NCBI GenBank assembly: GCA_035545855.1
Contig: DASZXK010000168.1
Coordinates: forward strand, 1 to 64,000
Source of the DNA: DASZVB01 sp035545855
Lineage (GTDB): Bacteria; Myxococcota_A; Polyangia; Polyangiales; Polyangiaceae
Length of the DNA stretch: 64,000 nt
Reading direction: 5' to 3'
The position numbers and the translations under genes are program-made. Positions within the stretch are counted from its first letter, which is position 1. Every line of letters begins with the position of its first letter. Positions 18,242 through 30,326 of the stretch are shown one piece after another. A model generated the notes under the pieces. It was given only the letters and a program-made list of their open reading frames with translations, was not told the DNA's origin and did not search any database.

Positions 18242-19468
18242 TCAGAAGGAGCCGCTGACGGCGAGCCCCGAGACCCCGCCGCCGAGCCACGGAGAGACGT
18301 CCGCCCGGAACGTCCGGGGCTTCGCCGTGGCGGACTCCTTCGCGCCCCGGTCCACGAAGTAATAGACGACGGTTCCGACGAGGCCCACGCCGCCCACGAT
18401 GCTGCTCACGATGGCGACGGTCTTCTTCGTCTCACCGGAGTTCTTCGTGTCGTCGAACTTCTTGCAAGCGTCGGCGTATTCGCGCTGTTTGCCCGGTTCG
18501 TTGTGGGTCGCGAAGATCGTCGCGGCCGAGTCCGGAAGCGCGCAGGGGACGGTCCCCTGGGGGAAGAGGCTCGCGTCCGGCCTCGCCCCGCCGGCCCACT
18601 GGGCCAGGATGTCGGCCTTGTAGGAGTCCGCGTTCGCGAAGTCCTGGTGCGACATCGCCGCGAACGTGATGCCGAGCCCGACGCCGACCACGCCGACGCC
18701 CGTCGCGACGATCGCCGCCGGCGTGTGCGTCCACCAGTCGATGAAGTTCTTTCGACTGCCGGTCGAGACCTCCGCGGACGCCGTGTTGTCGGATTCGGGC
18801 GGCGCGGAGGACGGCTCGGCCGCTTCTTCCTCGGGCTCCTTCGCTTCGGGCTCCGCTTCGTCCTTGTGGGCGGGGGCGGCCACCGGCGCCATCGTCCCGG
18901 CGCTCTTCAGCGTGAGGTTCACCGCGGTCGCCTGGCCCGCGCTCGCGTTCACCGTCTTCGACGCGCGCTTGTCCCCGGACTTCGCCTCCACGGTGTGTGC
19001 GCCGGGGGCGAGATAGAGCGGGCCGGGGAGGGGGATCGTCCCCTTCTCGTCCCCGTCTACCGTGACCTGGGCGCCCGCGGTGTCCGAGTTCACGGTCACC
19101 TCGCCGACCTTGGACTTCGCAGCGGCGAGCCCGAGCTCCGCTTCCTGCTTCTCCGACTCGCTCGCCTCGGTGTTCGCCTTCAGAAATTCCGTGAAGTGGG
19201 TGACGGCGTCCCCGGGCCGGTTTCCGCGCAGCTCGCTCTGGGCGAGGTTCAGGAGAATCGACGGGTGTGCCTTCAGCGCGTACGCCTGGAGGAACGCGAG
19301 GCGCGCCTTCTCGTACTGGCGCTGGTCGTAATATCCGACGCCTTCACGGAAACGCTGGCGGGCCATCTCGGTCGTCGCGTCGTCCTCCGCGTGGGCCGCC
19401 CTGGGGGCGAAGAGCGCACAGGCAAGACCGAGAGCGGCGAGGAGGCGGACGGCGGAGCGGAGCTTCAT
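18242..19468 (-). CDS. TPR and PEGA domain envelope protein
   Basis: This 408-residue protein has a clear signal peptide (cleavage after AHA, about residue 27). A TPR region (about 30-125) precedes a PEGA domain (about 130-195; G-E-V-T-V, A-Q-V-T-V-D-G, G-x-H-T-V-E motifs). An acidic Glu/Pro/Ala linker, a membrane helix (about 245-265), a loop with two Cys and a second hydrophobic segment near 370 follow. PEGA domains are thought to act at the cell surface or wall; the family is abundant in Polyangia without a defined function. It follows the Pro/Ala-rich membrane gene by 52 bases in the same direction, so the two may form an operon. It converges on the sigma54 activator gene with 40 bases between. 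Confidence 0.8.
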   Translation of the reverse strand: MKLRSAVRLLAALGLACALFAPRAAHAEDDATTEMARQRFREGVGYYDQRQYEKARLAFLQAYALKAHPSILLNLAQSELRGNRPGDAVTHFTEFLKANTEASESEKQEAELGLAAAKSKVGEVTVNSDTAGAQVTVDGDEKGTIPLPGPLYLAPGAHTVEAKSGDKRASKTVNASAGQATAVNLTLKSAGTMAPVAAPAHKDEAEPEAKEPEEEAAEPSSAPPESDNTASAEVSTGSRKNFIDWWTHTPAAIVATGVGVVGVGLGITFAAMSHQDFANADSYKADILAQWAGGARPDASLFPQGTVPCALPDSAATIFATHNEPGKQREYADACKKFDDTKNSGETKKTVAIVSSIVGGVGLVGTVVYYFVDRGAKESATAKPRTFRADVSPWLGGGVSGLAVSGSF

Positions 19469-19520
19469 GCAAGGCCTCGTGTCGGAAAGGAAAAGGAGCG
19501 GTCGGCTCGACCTCGTCCGA

Positions 19521-20612
19521 CTAGAATGGACTCTCGCGCACTATAGTCCCACCCCCGTGCGGAGTGGGAGAAGACGGGGTCGACGTAGCGCGGTGCGGCT
19601 TTTCCTTCTCCTTCACCGGCGCCGGCTTCGGCGCACGGACCGGAGCGGCCGCGACGGGTCGGGCTCGTTCCGCCGACTTCACGACCTTCGGCGCCTCTGC
19701 CTTGGGCTCCGGAGCCGGCTCGGGCTCGGGGGCAGCAGCCGCGGGCTCGGGTTCGGCGGGCGGCGGGGGCGGAGCGGGTTCGGCTGCTTTCGGAGGCTCC
19801 GCGGACCTCGGGGGCTCCGGCGCCGGTGTCGGAGCCGCGGTGACCGCCTCGGCTCGCGACGCGGACTCGGTCGGTTTCTGCTCCTCCTTCGAGCCGAGGA
19901 GCTGCTTCGCGCCGACGGCGAGCATGAGGACCGCGGCGGCGCCCATCACGCCGATGACGATGCTCCGGCCCTTGGCCGCGACCGTCCGGCTCTTCGGCGG
20001 GACGGTGTCGACACGAGCCACGTCCGCCGCCTGGGCGATGTCCGGCGAGGAGCCGTCGCGAACGACCTCGAGCGCCGGGCGTGCGGGCGGCGCCGCTGGA
20101 ACGCCGAGGGGCGTCGACGTCGCGGACGCCTGAACTCCACCGGCGACGTCCACCGTCGCGGAGGGCCCGGAATCGGACGTCTTCTGCGCGTGGGGCAGGG
20201 GGCGCGGCGGTGCGTACTCGATCTTGGTGTTCGGGAGCTGCGGTTCCTCCGCCGGCGCGTCGGGTGGGGCGGCCGGAGGCGCGGGGGACGCGGGAGCGCC
20301 GACCGGGATGGGGGCCGCCAGGGCGACGACGGGGACCGCCGCGACCGGCGCCGCCGGGGGATTCGGCGCGGGTGCAGAGGGAGCCGGCGCAGGCGCGACC
20401 CGGGCGGGTGCAGCCGGCGCGGCTGCCGCGGGGGTCGGTGCCGGGGGCGCCGGCGCAGCCGCCGCGGGTGCAGCCGGCGCCGGCGCAGCGGGCCCGGCGT
20501 CGAACGCCGGCTCTTCCCAGAGGGGCGTGAACTGGCTCGCGAGGCGCTCGGCTTCCTCGACCGACAGGGGACCCTGGCTCTGGGGTTTGTCGTTTCCCGT
20601 CTGGTCGGCCAT
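19521..20612 (-). CDS. Pro/Ala-rich single-pass membrane protein
   Basis: This is a 363-residue protein with no recognised enzyme domain. ATG 20612 is chosen over an upstream extension because GAGG lies just before it and the preceding codons look non-coding. About 45 polar residues lead into an Ala/Pro-rich stretch, a central segment, one membrane helix (about 213-235; IVIGVMGAAAVLML core), then a second long Pro/Ala/Glu stretch ending in a Lys/Arg-rich tail. The layout suggests a periplasm-spanning rod like TonB, but no TonB-type C-terminal fold is visible. It diverges from the amidase gene with 154 bases between starts and probably heads an operon with the TPR-PEGA gene. Confidence 0.7.
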   Translation of the reverse strand: MADQTGNDKPQSQGPLSVEEAERLASQFTPLWEEPAFDAGPAAPAPAAPAAAAPAPPAPTPAAAAPAAPARVAPAPAPSAPAPNPPAAPVAAVPVVALAAPIPVGAPASPAPPAAPPDAPAEEPQLPNTKIEYAPPRPLPHAQKTSDSGPSATVDVAGGVQASATSTPLGVPAAPPARPALEVVRDGSSPDIAQAADVARVDTVPPKSRTVAAKGRSIVIGVMGAAAVLMLAVGAKQLLGSKEEQKPTESASRAEAVTAAPTPAPEPPRSAEPPKAAEPAPPPPPAEPEPAAAAPEPEPAPEPKAEAPKVVKSAERARPVAAAPVRAPKPAPVKEKEKPHRATSTPSSPTPHGGGTIVRESPF

Positions 20613-20766
20613 CAAAAACCTCGGTCCGCGCGCGGAATTGCCGAGTGTCTGCTCAGGGTGACAGTAGCATCCGAAAAGGAGCCCACGCAAACGCTCCCGA
20701 CCCGGCACCTCCTCGACACCCGATGCGGCTCCCCGGCCCCGTCTCGAGAACCACCGCATTCTGCTC

Positions 20767-22404
20767 GTGACCGCATTTTCGGCTCTGCCCCTCCGTCCGC
20801 CCCTCCGTGGCCTCGCGCGTCTGGCGACGGCCGTGTGCGTCTTGGTGGGCGCCTGCTCCGCGCCGCCACACGAGCACGTCTCGAGCGCTCCGTCGGCGTC
20901 CGCGTCGCCGACGCTGCCGAGCCGGGCCGAGGCAGTCGCGCGCGCCGATGCGCTCTCCGTGGAGGCCGAGAAGGTCGGTGGCGCGGTCGGAGCCGAGAAG
21001 CTCGTCGAGGCGGCTCGACTCCGGACGCGTCTCTACCGGACGGAGAGCGTCTCCGCGGACGCGCTCGAAGCGACGGAGCTCTACCGTCGCGCCGCGAAGA
21101 CGCCATTCTCCGGTCAGTGCGACGCGGAGGTGGACCTCGCGCTCCTGGAGGGCGAGCTCGCCGGAGATCCCTCGGCGCAGTATCGAGCGCTCTACCGCGC
21201 TCGTGCGCACCACCGGGGCGAGCCTTGCCGTGAACGCATCGAGCGCGTGCTCGGAACGCTCTCGGCGTTCGAACCGACCCCGGAGGCACGCGCCGAGCTC
21301 GATCGCGAGCTCGGTGGAGCCGCCGCACCGTCCGCGAGCCCGCCGACCTCGATCGTTCCGCCCGATCTCGTGGAGCCTCCGAACGCCGAACCGGCCCGGA
21401 TCACGGGCGTGGAGCACTACGGCGGCAAGGACGCGGCGCGCGTCGTCGTCCGGGTCACGCGCCCGACGCGCTTCTCCGTCGGCGAGCTTCCGCCGGACGC
21501 GACCCACGGCCCGCGCCTCTTCGTCGACATCGAGCACGCGGTTCCGAAAGCGCGCCACGCCGTCCCTGCGGACGGGCTCGTCGAACGCGTGCGGCTCGGA
21601 GCGCAGGGGGCGGCCACGCGCGTCGTCCTCGATCTCTCCCGCGCCGTCTCGCACCGGGTCTTCTATTTGCCGGAGCCGTTCCGGCTGGTCGTCGACGTGG
21701 CCCCGGCGAACGCCGAGAGCGACCCTGCGACGCGCGCCATCCGGCGTGTCGTGCTCGATCCCGGGCACGGGGGAAACGATCCGGGAGCGACGGGCGCCGG
21801 CGGCCTCCGCGAGAAGGACGTCGTGCTCGACATCGCGCACCGCGCGGCGCCGCTCATCGCGCGAGAGCTCGGCATCTCGACGCTCCTCACGCGGGACGCC
21901 GACGTGTACGTCCCGCTGGACGAACGGGTCGCGCGCGCGAACGCGTTCTCCGCGGACCTGTTCGTCTCCATCCACTGCAACGCGAGCGACGCCCCGGGGA
22001 GCCGCGGCGTGATGACGTTCGTGCTCGACTCGTCGCGCGACGACCTCGCCGCTCGCGTGGCGGCGCGCGAGAATGCGTCGACGGCGGCCGCTTCGGCCGA
22101 GCTCGCGAACATCATGAGCCAGGTGCTGGATCGCGGGAACGTCGCGCGGTCCCACCACTTCGCCGAACTCCTCCAGCGATCGGCGATCGCGTCGCTCTCT
22201 CCTCACTACGGGGAGGTCTCGGACCAGGGCGTGAAGAGCGCCGGGTTCTACGTGCTCGCCGGCGCGCGCATGCCCGCCGCCCTGTTCGAGACGTCGTTCA
22301 TCTCGAACCCCGGCGAGGAGCGCCGCCTCGACACGGCCGACTATCGCCAGAAGATGGCGGACGCCGTGGTGAACGCCGTGCGCGCGCTCCGAGACGGCCT
22401 CTGA
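20767..22404 (+). CDS. N-acetylmuramoyl-L-alanine amidase (AMIN plus Amidase_3), lipoprotein
   Basis: The 545-residue product cleaves the lactyl-amide bond between MurNAc and the stem peptide, as in daughter-cell separation. The N-terminus ends in lipobox LVGAC (C30), so it is probably a periplasmic lipoprotein. A helical region with TPR character spans about 45-180, an AMIN peptidoglycan-targeting domain about 208-300, and the catalytic Amidase_3 domain about 325-545. Zinc ligands and catalytic residues are visible: His in DPGHGG, Glu in LREKD, His in SIHCN and Glu in FETSFISN. The GTG start at 20767 is the first plausible one. The lipid anchor and helical region distinguish it from E. coli AmiC. 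Confidence 0.92.
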   Translation: MTAFSALPLRPPLRGLARLATAVCVLVGACSAPPHEHVSSAPSASASPTLPSRAEAVARADALSVEAEKVGGAVGAEKLVEAARLRTRLYRTESVSADALEATELYRRAAKTPFSGQCDAEVDLALLEGELAGDPSAQYRALYRARAHHRGEPCRERIERVLGTLSAFEPTPEARAELDRELGGAAAPSASPPTSIVPPDLVEPPNAEPARITGVEHYGGKDAARVVVRVTRPTRFSVGELPPDATHGPRLFVDIEHAVPKARHAVPADGLVERVRLGAQGAATRVVLDLSRAVSHRVFYLPEPFRLVVDVAPANAESDPATRAIRRVVLDPGHGGNDPGATGAGGLREKDVVLDIAHRAAPLIARELGISTLLTRDADVYVPLDERVARANAFSADLFVSIHCNASDAPGSRGVMTFVLDSSRDDLAARVAARENASTAAASAELANIMSQVLDRGNVARSHHFAELLQRSAIASLSPHYGEVSDQGVKSAGFYVLAGARMPAALFETSFISNPGEERRLDTADYRQKMADAVVNAVRALRDGL

Positions 22405-22416
22405 ATCGGCGCCGGC

Positions 22417-23283
22417 TCAGCCGACGCGCTTCGGGAGGAATCGTCCGCCCTCGAGCACGAAGCGCGTCGGGCCGCCGGGCTCGAGCGGGCTCTCTCCCGC
22501 GCCCTCGTGCAGCGGATCTCCGGGGAGCGTGAGCACCATGCCGCCGTCGTCGGTGACGAACCTCGGCTCGACCGGGTCGAGCCGGGTCGTTCGCGCGGCG
22601 CGGAACGCCGCCTCGACGTCGGCGCAATTCGAGAACAGGCCGAGCGCCCACGCCGTGGGCGGCGCGAGCATCACCTCGCCGCGGCTCCAGCGTTCGAGGA
22701 CGTCCGGGGGCGTCGCCCAGAAGCTCTTCGTCGTCTCGTGGTCGTCGTGCAGGCCCTCCTGCCCGAGCGGCGCAGCGAGCAGATAGAACCGCGTGTCGAA
22801 TCGCTTCGGCTCCGCCGTCGGCGTGATCCAGCGAGAGAACGCGGTGAGGCGAGAGGCGTCCAGGACGAGCCCACGCTCGGCGAGGAGCACGTCGAGCGGC
22901 GCCGCGGCGCAAGCGTCCCGCAGGGCTCGCGCGCCCGCATCGTCGAGCGAGCCCCCGACGACGGGGATCAACGCCGCTTCTTCGAGGGCCTCGCGGAGGG
23001 CCGCGACCGCGTACGAGCGAGCCGTCGCGAGATCCGAGGCGAGCGAGCGCGCTCGCGGGTCGAGCTCGGTGATTCGCGTCTCCCACTCGGGCAAAGCGTC
23101 TCGCGCGTCGACCTTGCCGCCCGGGAACACGAGCGCGCCTCCCATGAAGCCGCTCTTCGAGTGCCGCTCCACGCAGAAGACCTCGAGCCCGCCCGCGCCG
23201 TCCCGGGCGACGACTACCGTCGCGGCGTCGCGAGGCGTCGTGGCGCTCTCGCGCTCGGGGCCGCCAGGGCTCACGGAGGTCAC
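22417..23283 (-). CDS. Nudix hydrolase, NUDT19-like
   Basis: The product is about 288 residues if translation starts at GTG 23283; the reading frame stays open to 23403, but the added residues are Arg/Pro-rich. The Nudix box is split in the NUDT19 manner: the GGKVDARD segment is separated by an insertion from REALEEAAL, which supplies the metal-binding Glu residues. Family members hydrolyse nucleoside-diphosphate-linked compounds, and the NUDT19 branch acts on CoA derivatives; the substrate here is not known. The gene converges on the amidase gene with 12 bases between stops. Confidence 0.85.
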   Translation of the reverse strand: MTSVSPGGPERESATTPRDAATVVVARDGAGGLEVFCVERHSKSGFMGGALVFPGGKVDARDALPEWETRITELDPRARSLASDLATARSYAVAALREALEEAALIPVVGGSLDDAGARALRDACAAAPLDVLLAERGLVLDASRLTAFSRWITPTAEPKRFDTRFYLLAAPLGQEGLHDDHETTKSFWATPPDVLERWSRGEVMLAPPTAWALGLFSNCADVEAAFRAARTTRLDPVEPRFVTDDGGMVLTLPGDPLHEGAGESPLEPGGPTRFVLEGGRFLPKRVG

Positions 23284-23408
23284 GAAGAGCGAGGGTAGCC
23301 TGCCGGCCCCCCGCCGCGCCGCGGCAACCCGCAAAAAGGGCCGGGTGGGAGGGGAGCGGAAGGAAAAAGAGCGGAGGCGTCCCGGGTCGGACCGAGGTTC
23401 CAACGTGA

Positions 23409-23437
23409 TTGACGCGGGGGGAGACGATTCTTATGTT
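23409..23437 (+). promoter_or_regulatory. Sigma70-type promoter of dksA
   Basis: TTGACG (23409-23414) and TATGTT (23432-23437) are separated by 17 bases, 41 bases before the dksA start codon. This is a strong match in DNA this G+C-rich. Confidence 0.75.
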
Positions 23438-23478
23438 GGGGGGCTCCCGCGGGGCTGGCCTCGCGGGTCTTTCGCACC

Positions 23479-23841
23479 ATGAACAAAACGCAGCTCAAGA
23501 AGTTCAAGAAACTGCTCGAGACGAAGCGAGAAGAGATCGTCAAGAAGGCACAGCAGACGCTCGAGCAAGACATGGCGCTCGACGCGGACGACCTTCCCGA
23601 CGAGATGGACCTCGCGTCGAGTGAGTATCTGCAGGCGTTCACGTTCCGTCTTCGCGGTCGCGAGAAGACGTTCCTGGACAAGATCCAGAAAGCGCTCGAG
23701 CGGATCGAAGACGGCTCTTTCGGCGTGTGCGAGGAGTGCGGGGAGGAGATCTCCGTGAAGCGCCTCGAGGCCCGCCCGGAGACGACGCTCTGCATCCGGT
23801 GCAAGGAAGATCAGGAGCGCGTCGAGCGCGACTTCGGCTGA
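23479..23841 (+). CDS. dksA: RNA polymerase-binding factor DksA
   Basis: This 120-residue protein is somewhat shorter than E. coli DksA (151). It has an N-terminal coiled coil whose tip carries the acidic LPDEMD segment (about 39-44), where DksA reaches into the polymerase secondary channel, and a C-terminal four-Cys zinc finger (C84, C87, C105, C108). DksA works with ppGpp to reprogram initiation during starvation, which in myxobacteria leads into development. It is monocistronic, with its own promoter, and converges with uvrA. Confidence 0.93.
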   Translation: MNKTQLKKFKKLLETKREEIVKKAQQTLEQDMALDADDLPDEMDLASSEYLQAFTFRLRGREKTFLDKIQKALERIEDGSFGVCEECGEEISVKRLEARPETTLCIRCKEDQERVERDFG

Positions 23842-23847
23842 TTGCCG

Positions 23848-23866
23848 AGCCGCCGAGAGAGGCGGT

Positions 23867-23867
<1 letters not shown>
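23848..23867. terminator. Hairpin between convergent dksA and uvrA
   Basis: AGCCGCC (23848-23854) pairs with GGCGGTT (23861-23867, one wobble) around GAGAGA. It sits in the 25-base gap between the two stop codons and could end transcription from both sides. No T run is present. Confidence 0.45.
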
Positions 23868-26791
<2,924 letters not shown>

Positions 26792-27042
26792 TCGGAGCCG
26801 ATCAACTTAGCCCGACCTCCGCCAATCCACCAAGCGCGGTTTCGGCCCGATGGTCGCGGGGGCCGGCGATGCGGAGCGGGTGCGGGAGGGACGCTCGGAA
26901 CGCGGAAAGACTCGACTTCGGGACCCCAGACGCGGTCTCTCCTCGATCCGGTGCGGGACCCCGAGACCACGCTCATGCCGGCCTCCTCTGCATTCCGCGA
27001 CCGGTTGCGCCACGGAGCGCCGTCGGTTAGCCCCCGGAGCCC

Positions 27043-27972
27043 ATGACCGTCGGGCGGGCCGCTGCGTTCGTCGTCATCCTCGCCGTTTCGCTCGCGGCCT
27101 CCCGCGAGGTGATTCGGAGGAAGCACGCGGGACTTCCCCTCGCTTCCGCTTCCGCGCCGATCCCGCGCTCCAGGGCCCCATCGGTTCGCCCGCGGGAATC
27201 CATCGGCGGCCCCTCCGCCGGGTCCACGCCCGCCGCGTCGTCCGCCGCCGCGGTGCCCGCATCCACGCCTCACCTCGAGGCGCCGCCCACGCCGAACCCG
27301 CTCGGCGAAGCGCTCTGCCCCGAGGGAATGGTCCTCGCCGCGGGCACGACGTGCGCCGAGACCGGTCACACCTGCAAGAGGAAGGACCCATCGCTCCCCG
27401 GCGGCTGCGCGGAATACGAGCCGGCGCACTGCAGGACGGGCCTCGAGCTTCGCTTCTGCATCGACCGGGACGAGTACCCGAACCGCGAAGGAATGCTCCC
27501 CGCGGCGATGGTCACCTTCGAAGAAGCGGAGAGCGCCTGCGATACGGAGGGGAAGCGCCTCTGCACGGAGATGGAGTGGCAGTTTTCCTGCGAAGGGGAA
27601 TCCGGGCTCGCCTTCGGCTACGGGGACGTCCGGGACGCTTCGGCCTGCAACGTCGGCAAGCGCGTTCCCTCCGTCCGGCCAGAGGAGCTCTGGGAGAGTC
27701 GCGATGTCGCCTCCGTGCTCGAGCGGGTCGACGCCCGCGTCCCGAGCGGGTCGATGCCCCGGTGTACGAGTCCGGTCGGTGCGCGCGATCTCGTCGGCAA
27801 CGTCGAGGAGTGGGTGCGGAGCGACACGTCCTCCGACGCACGGGCGCTCCGCGGCGGGGAGTACACGGGCGACCCGAGCTGTTCGGCGGTCCGCAAGCTC
27901 AAAGTGGCTGGTTACCGCCAATTCCACACGGGTTTTCGGTGCTGCCGGGACCCACTCGTCCGCGTTCGGTAG
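27043..27972 (+). CDS. SUMF1/formylglycine-generating-enzyme-fold exported protein
   Basis: This 309-residue protein has an N-terminal hydrophobic segment (about 5-20, anchor or signal) and a Ser/Pro/Ala-rich linker to about 85. A Cys-rich SUMF1-like domain follows from about 90 to the end. Family marks include PEGMVL near its start, the FCIDRDEYPN segment, T-F-E-E-A and R-L-C-T-E-M-E-W-Q, V-G-N-V-E-E-W-V and the closing G-F-R-C-C. True sulfatase-activating enzymes need a specific Cys pair that I cannot align here, so a binding or structural role is equally possible. Such genes often occur beside Ser/Thr kinases in myxobacteria, and one lies 1.0 kb downstream. Confidence 0.8.
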   Translation: MTVGRAAAFVVILAVSLAASREVIRRKHAGLPLASASAPIPRSRAPSVRPRESIGGPSAGSTPAASSAAAVPASTPHLEAPPTPNPLGEALCPEGMVLAAGTTCAETGHTCKRKDPSLPGGCAEYEPAHCRTGLELRFCIDRDEYPNREGMLPAAMVTFEEAESACDTEGKRLCTEMEWQFSCEGESGLAFGYGDVRDASACNVGKRVPSVRPEELWESRDVASVLERVDARVPSGSMPRCTSPVGARDLVGNVEEWVRSDTSSDARALRGGEYTGDPSCSAVRKLKVAGYRQFHTGFRCCRDPLVRVR

Positions 27973-28069
27973 CTCCGCCGTCGGACCGGCTCGCCCCGTT
28001 GCCCCCACCCCCCGGTTCGACTAGGTTTTCGCCCGTGGAGATCGCACGTTACGCCCCCGTGGTCCACGC

Positions 28070-28143
28070 GGGCCCATAGCTCAATCGGTCAGAGCCCCCG
28101 GCTCATAACCGGGTTGTTCCTGGTTCGAACCCAGGTGGGCCCA
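28070..28143 (+). tRNA. tRNA with CAT anticodon, probably tRNA-Ile2 (lysidine type)
   Basis: This is a 74-base cloverleaf. Acceptor GGGCCCA (28070-28076) pairs with TGGGCCC (28136-28142), the discriminator is A28143, the anticodon stem CCCGG/CCGGG encloses loop CTCATAA, and the anticodon is CAT (28104-28106). The T arm carries GGTTCGAACCC. CCA is not encoded. Position pairs 4-69 and 5-68 are both C-G, the pattern read by TilS on tRNA-Ile2, whereas the other CAT tRNA at 36641 lacks it. I therefore favour Ile2; elongator Met is the alternative. Confidence 0.85.
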
Positions 28144-28203
28144 CTGGCCGTCCTTAGACCGAGACTTCCCGACCTAGCTTGTGGCAAGGAGCCGTACCCA
28201 CCC

Positions 28204-28953
28204 GTGAAGATAGCACCGCAGATCGAGGCCCTAGAACGACTCGCCGCACTGGACGCGGAACTCCTCGCCCTGGATGGCGTGATCGGTCAGGAGCGAGAGG
28301 CCCTGGAGAAGCAGAAGGGCCAGCTCCAGAAGCTCGACGAGAAGATAGCCGGTGCGAACGCGAGCATCGCGGAGATGGAGAAGACCCGGAACGAGCTCCA
28401 CGCCGAGGCTCGTCAGATGAGCGCGCAGATGGAGCGTTCCCGAGAGAAGCTCGCCCGCTGCCGGACGGAACGGGAAGTGAATGCGGCGCAGCGTGAAGTG
28501 GAGGAGCTCCGGAAGCTCTACCGGGATCGCGAGGTGGAGGTGGAGAAGCTGTCGGCGCTGGTGGATCAGGCCCGCGCCGAGGCGGACGTCACGCAGAAGG
28601 AGCGGGACGGAATCGCCTCCCAGCTCGGCTCCACGGAAGGGGACGTGACGACCAAGCTCGGTCAGCTCGAGGCGGAGGCCACGGGAAAGCGGAAGACGCG
28701 GGGGGCGCTCATCGAGAAGGTCCAGCCCGTCCTCTTCCGTCGGTACGAGACGGTCCGGAAGCGTCGCGGCTCCGCGATCGCCCACACGGACGCGGATGGA
28801 ACGTGCAGCGAATGCCACATGCGCATTCCGCCCATGCAGTTCCAGAAGATGATGCGCGGGGACGACTTCGACCAGTGCCCGAGCTGCGCCCGCATCATCT
28901 ACCATCGGCCCCCCGAGCTCGGTTCGGCCGAGTCTCCCACGGGCGGGCCCTGA
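28204..28953 (+). CDS. Coiled-coil protein with C4 zinc ribbon (DUF164/zf-RING_7 family)
   Basis: This 249-residue protein starts at GTG 28204, with AAGGAG at 28186-28191. Residues 5-175 form a long coiled coil rich in Glu, Lys, Gln and Arg. The C-terminus carries a zinc ribbon with CSEC and CPSC pairs separated by about 24 residues. Proteins of this type occur in many bacteria and are suspected to bind nucleic acid or ribosome-associated factors, but no firm role is known to me. It ends 45 bases before the Ser/Thr kinase gene and likely starts the rightward operon-like run. Confidence 0.85.
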   Translation: MKIAPQIEALERLAALDAELLALDGVIGQEREALEKQKGQLQKLDEKIAGANASIAEMEKTRNELHAEARQMSAQMERSREKLARCRTEREVNAAQREVEELRKLYRDREVEVEKLSALVDQARAEADVTQKERDGIASQLGSTEGDVTTKLGQLEAEATGKRKTRGALIEKVQPVLFRRYETVRKRRGSAIAHTDADGTCSECHMRIPPMQFQKMMRGDDFDQCPSCARIIYHRPPELGSAESPTGGP

Positions 28954-28998
28954 GCTGCTCAGGTTGATGCAGAGTCCCAAGGAGAGGCGGGAAGACGG

Positions 28999-30321
28999 AT
29001 GAAAGCGTGCCGCGTCTGCGGACGGCTCTACCCGGACGACGCAGGGTTCTGTCCGGCGGACGGTCAGGAGCTCTACAGCGCGACGCAGGTCCCCGTCGCA
29101 TCCGACGATCAGGATCCGCGCATCGGGCAGATGCTCTGCGAGCGGTACGAAGTGCGGCGCGTGGTCGCCGACGGCGGCATGGGCCGCGTCTACGAAGCGC
29201 TCGACATGGTCGCGCAGCGGAACGTCGCGCTGAAGGTCCTCCACCCGGAGATCGCGCGGGACGGCGTGTCGGTCGAGCGTTTCAAGCGCGAGTTCGAGGT
29301 CTCGAAGCAGCTCCCGCACACGCACATCGTGGAGGTGACGGACTTCCAGTCGACGCCGGACGGCTCGTACGTCCTCGTCATGGAATTCCTGTACGGAGAA
29401 GAGCTTCGGTCCACCCTGAAGCGCTCGCAGGTGATTCGCCCCGCGCGCCTCGTCCGCATGGTGAGCCAGGTCGCCATCGGGCTGGATGCCGCGCACGAGC
29501 GGAAGCTCGTCCACCGGGATCTGAAGCCGGACAACATCTTCCTCTGCCAGACGACGATCGGGGACATGGTGAAGATCCTCGATTTCGGCTCCGTGAAGGA
29601 CAAGACCTCCGGAGCGAAGAAGCTCACCGTGATGGGAACGACGATCGGATCGCCGTTCTACATGTCGCCGGAGCAAGCTCAGGGGCTGGACACGCTCGAT
29701 CAGCGAGCGGACGTCTGGGCGCTCGGTGCCATCGCGTACGAATGCGTCGCCGGGACGGTGCCCTTCAAGGGCGTGAACGGCCCGAGCATCCTCCTCGAGA
29801 TCCTCACGAAGGAGCCGATCCCGCCGGCGACGGCGGGCAAGGACCAGAAGTACAAGATCCCTCCGGGGATGGATCGCGTGATCCTCGCCGCGCTGAAGAA
29901 GACGGCGAGCCTCCGGACCCCGTCGGTCGGCGCGTTCGCCGATCAGGTGGGGCAGGCGTACGGCCTCGAGGGCACGCACGCCCAGTGGGCGACCACTCCC
30001 GAGGCCGAACTCGACGCCGCCATCAACGCGAAGATGGACGCGCTCATGGCCGCTCCCGTCCCCGAGAAGAAGAAGGGGGACGCCGCCGACTCCTTCTTCG
30101 GCGAGGACGACAGCCTCGGCGCCGGGATGGACGGCGCGTTCGCCGGAGCCGGGCACGGCGGAAACGCCCCCACCGCGCCGATGAGCGCGCGCGCCGAATT
30201 GGACGACCCGGGGGCGCCCGCGGGCGTTCCGACGGGCCCGGCTCGGGTCGGCTGGTGGATCGTCCCCGTCGTGGTCGTCGTGGCCGTGCTCCTCGGCGTC
30301 CTCATCGCGAAGATGATGTGA
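28999..30321 (+). CDS. Hanks-type Ser/Thr protein kinase with N-terminal zinc ribbon and C-terminal membrane helix
   Basis: This 440-residue kinase begins with a short Cys motif (C4, C7 and C18 followed by P-A-D-G), a likely incomplete zinc ribbon. The kinase domain spans about 48-315: glycine loop DGGMGRVY, VALK with ATP-binding K79, HRDLKPDN near 172-179, DFG near 195 and SPE near 225. It appears catalytically intact. A Gly/Ala/Pro linker leads to one membrane helix at about 418-440 with only two or three residues beyond it, so this is a tail-anchored cytosolic kinase with no external sensor. FHA proteins in the window (GltG-like, sigma54 activator) are possible readers of its phosphorylation, but that is inference. 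Five bases separate its stop codon from the next gene. Confidence 0.93.
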   Translation: MKACRVCGRLYPDDAGFCPADGQELYSATQVPVASDDQDPRIGQMLCERYEVRRVVADGGMGRVYEALDMVAQRNVALKVLHPEIARDGVSVERFKREFEVSKQLPHTHIVEVTDFQSTPDGSYVLVMEFLYGEELRSTLKRSQVIRPARLVRMVSQVAIGLDAAHERKLVHRDLKPDNIFLCQTTIGDMVKILDFGSVKDKTSGAKKLTVMGTTIGSPFYMSPEQAQGLDTLDQRADVWALGAIAYECVAGTVPFKGVNGPSILLEILTKEPIPPATAGKDQKYKIPPGMDRVILAALKKTASLRTPSVGAFADQVGQAYGLEGTHAQWATTPEAELDAAINAKMDALMAAPVPEKKKGDAADSFFGEDDSLGAGMDGAFAGAGHGGNAPTAPMSARAELDDPGAPAGVPTGPARVGWWIVPVVVVVAVLLGVLIAKMM

Positions 30322-30326
30322 CGCCG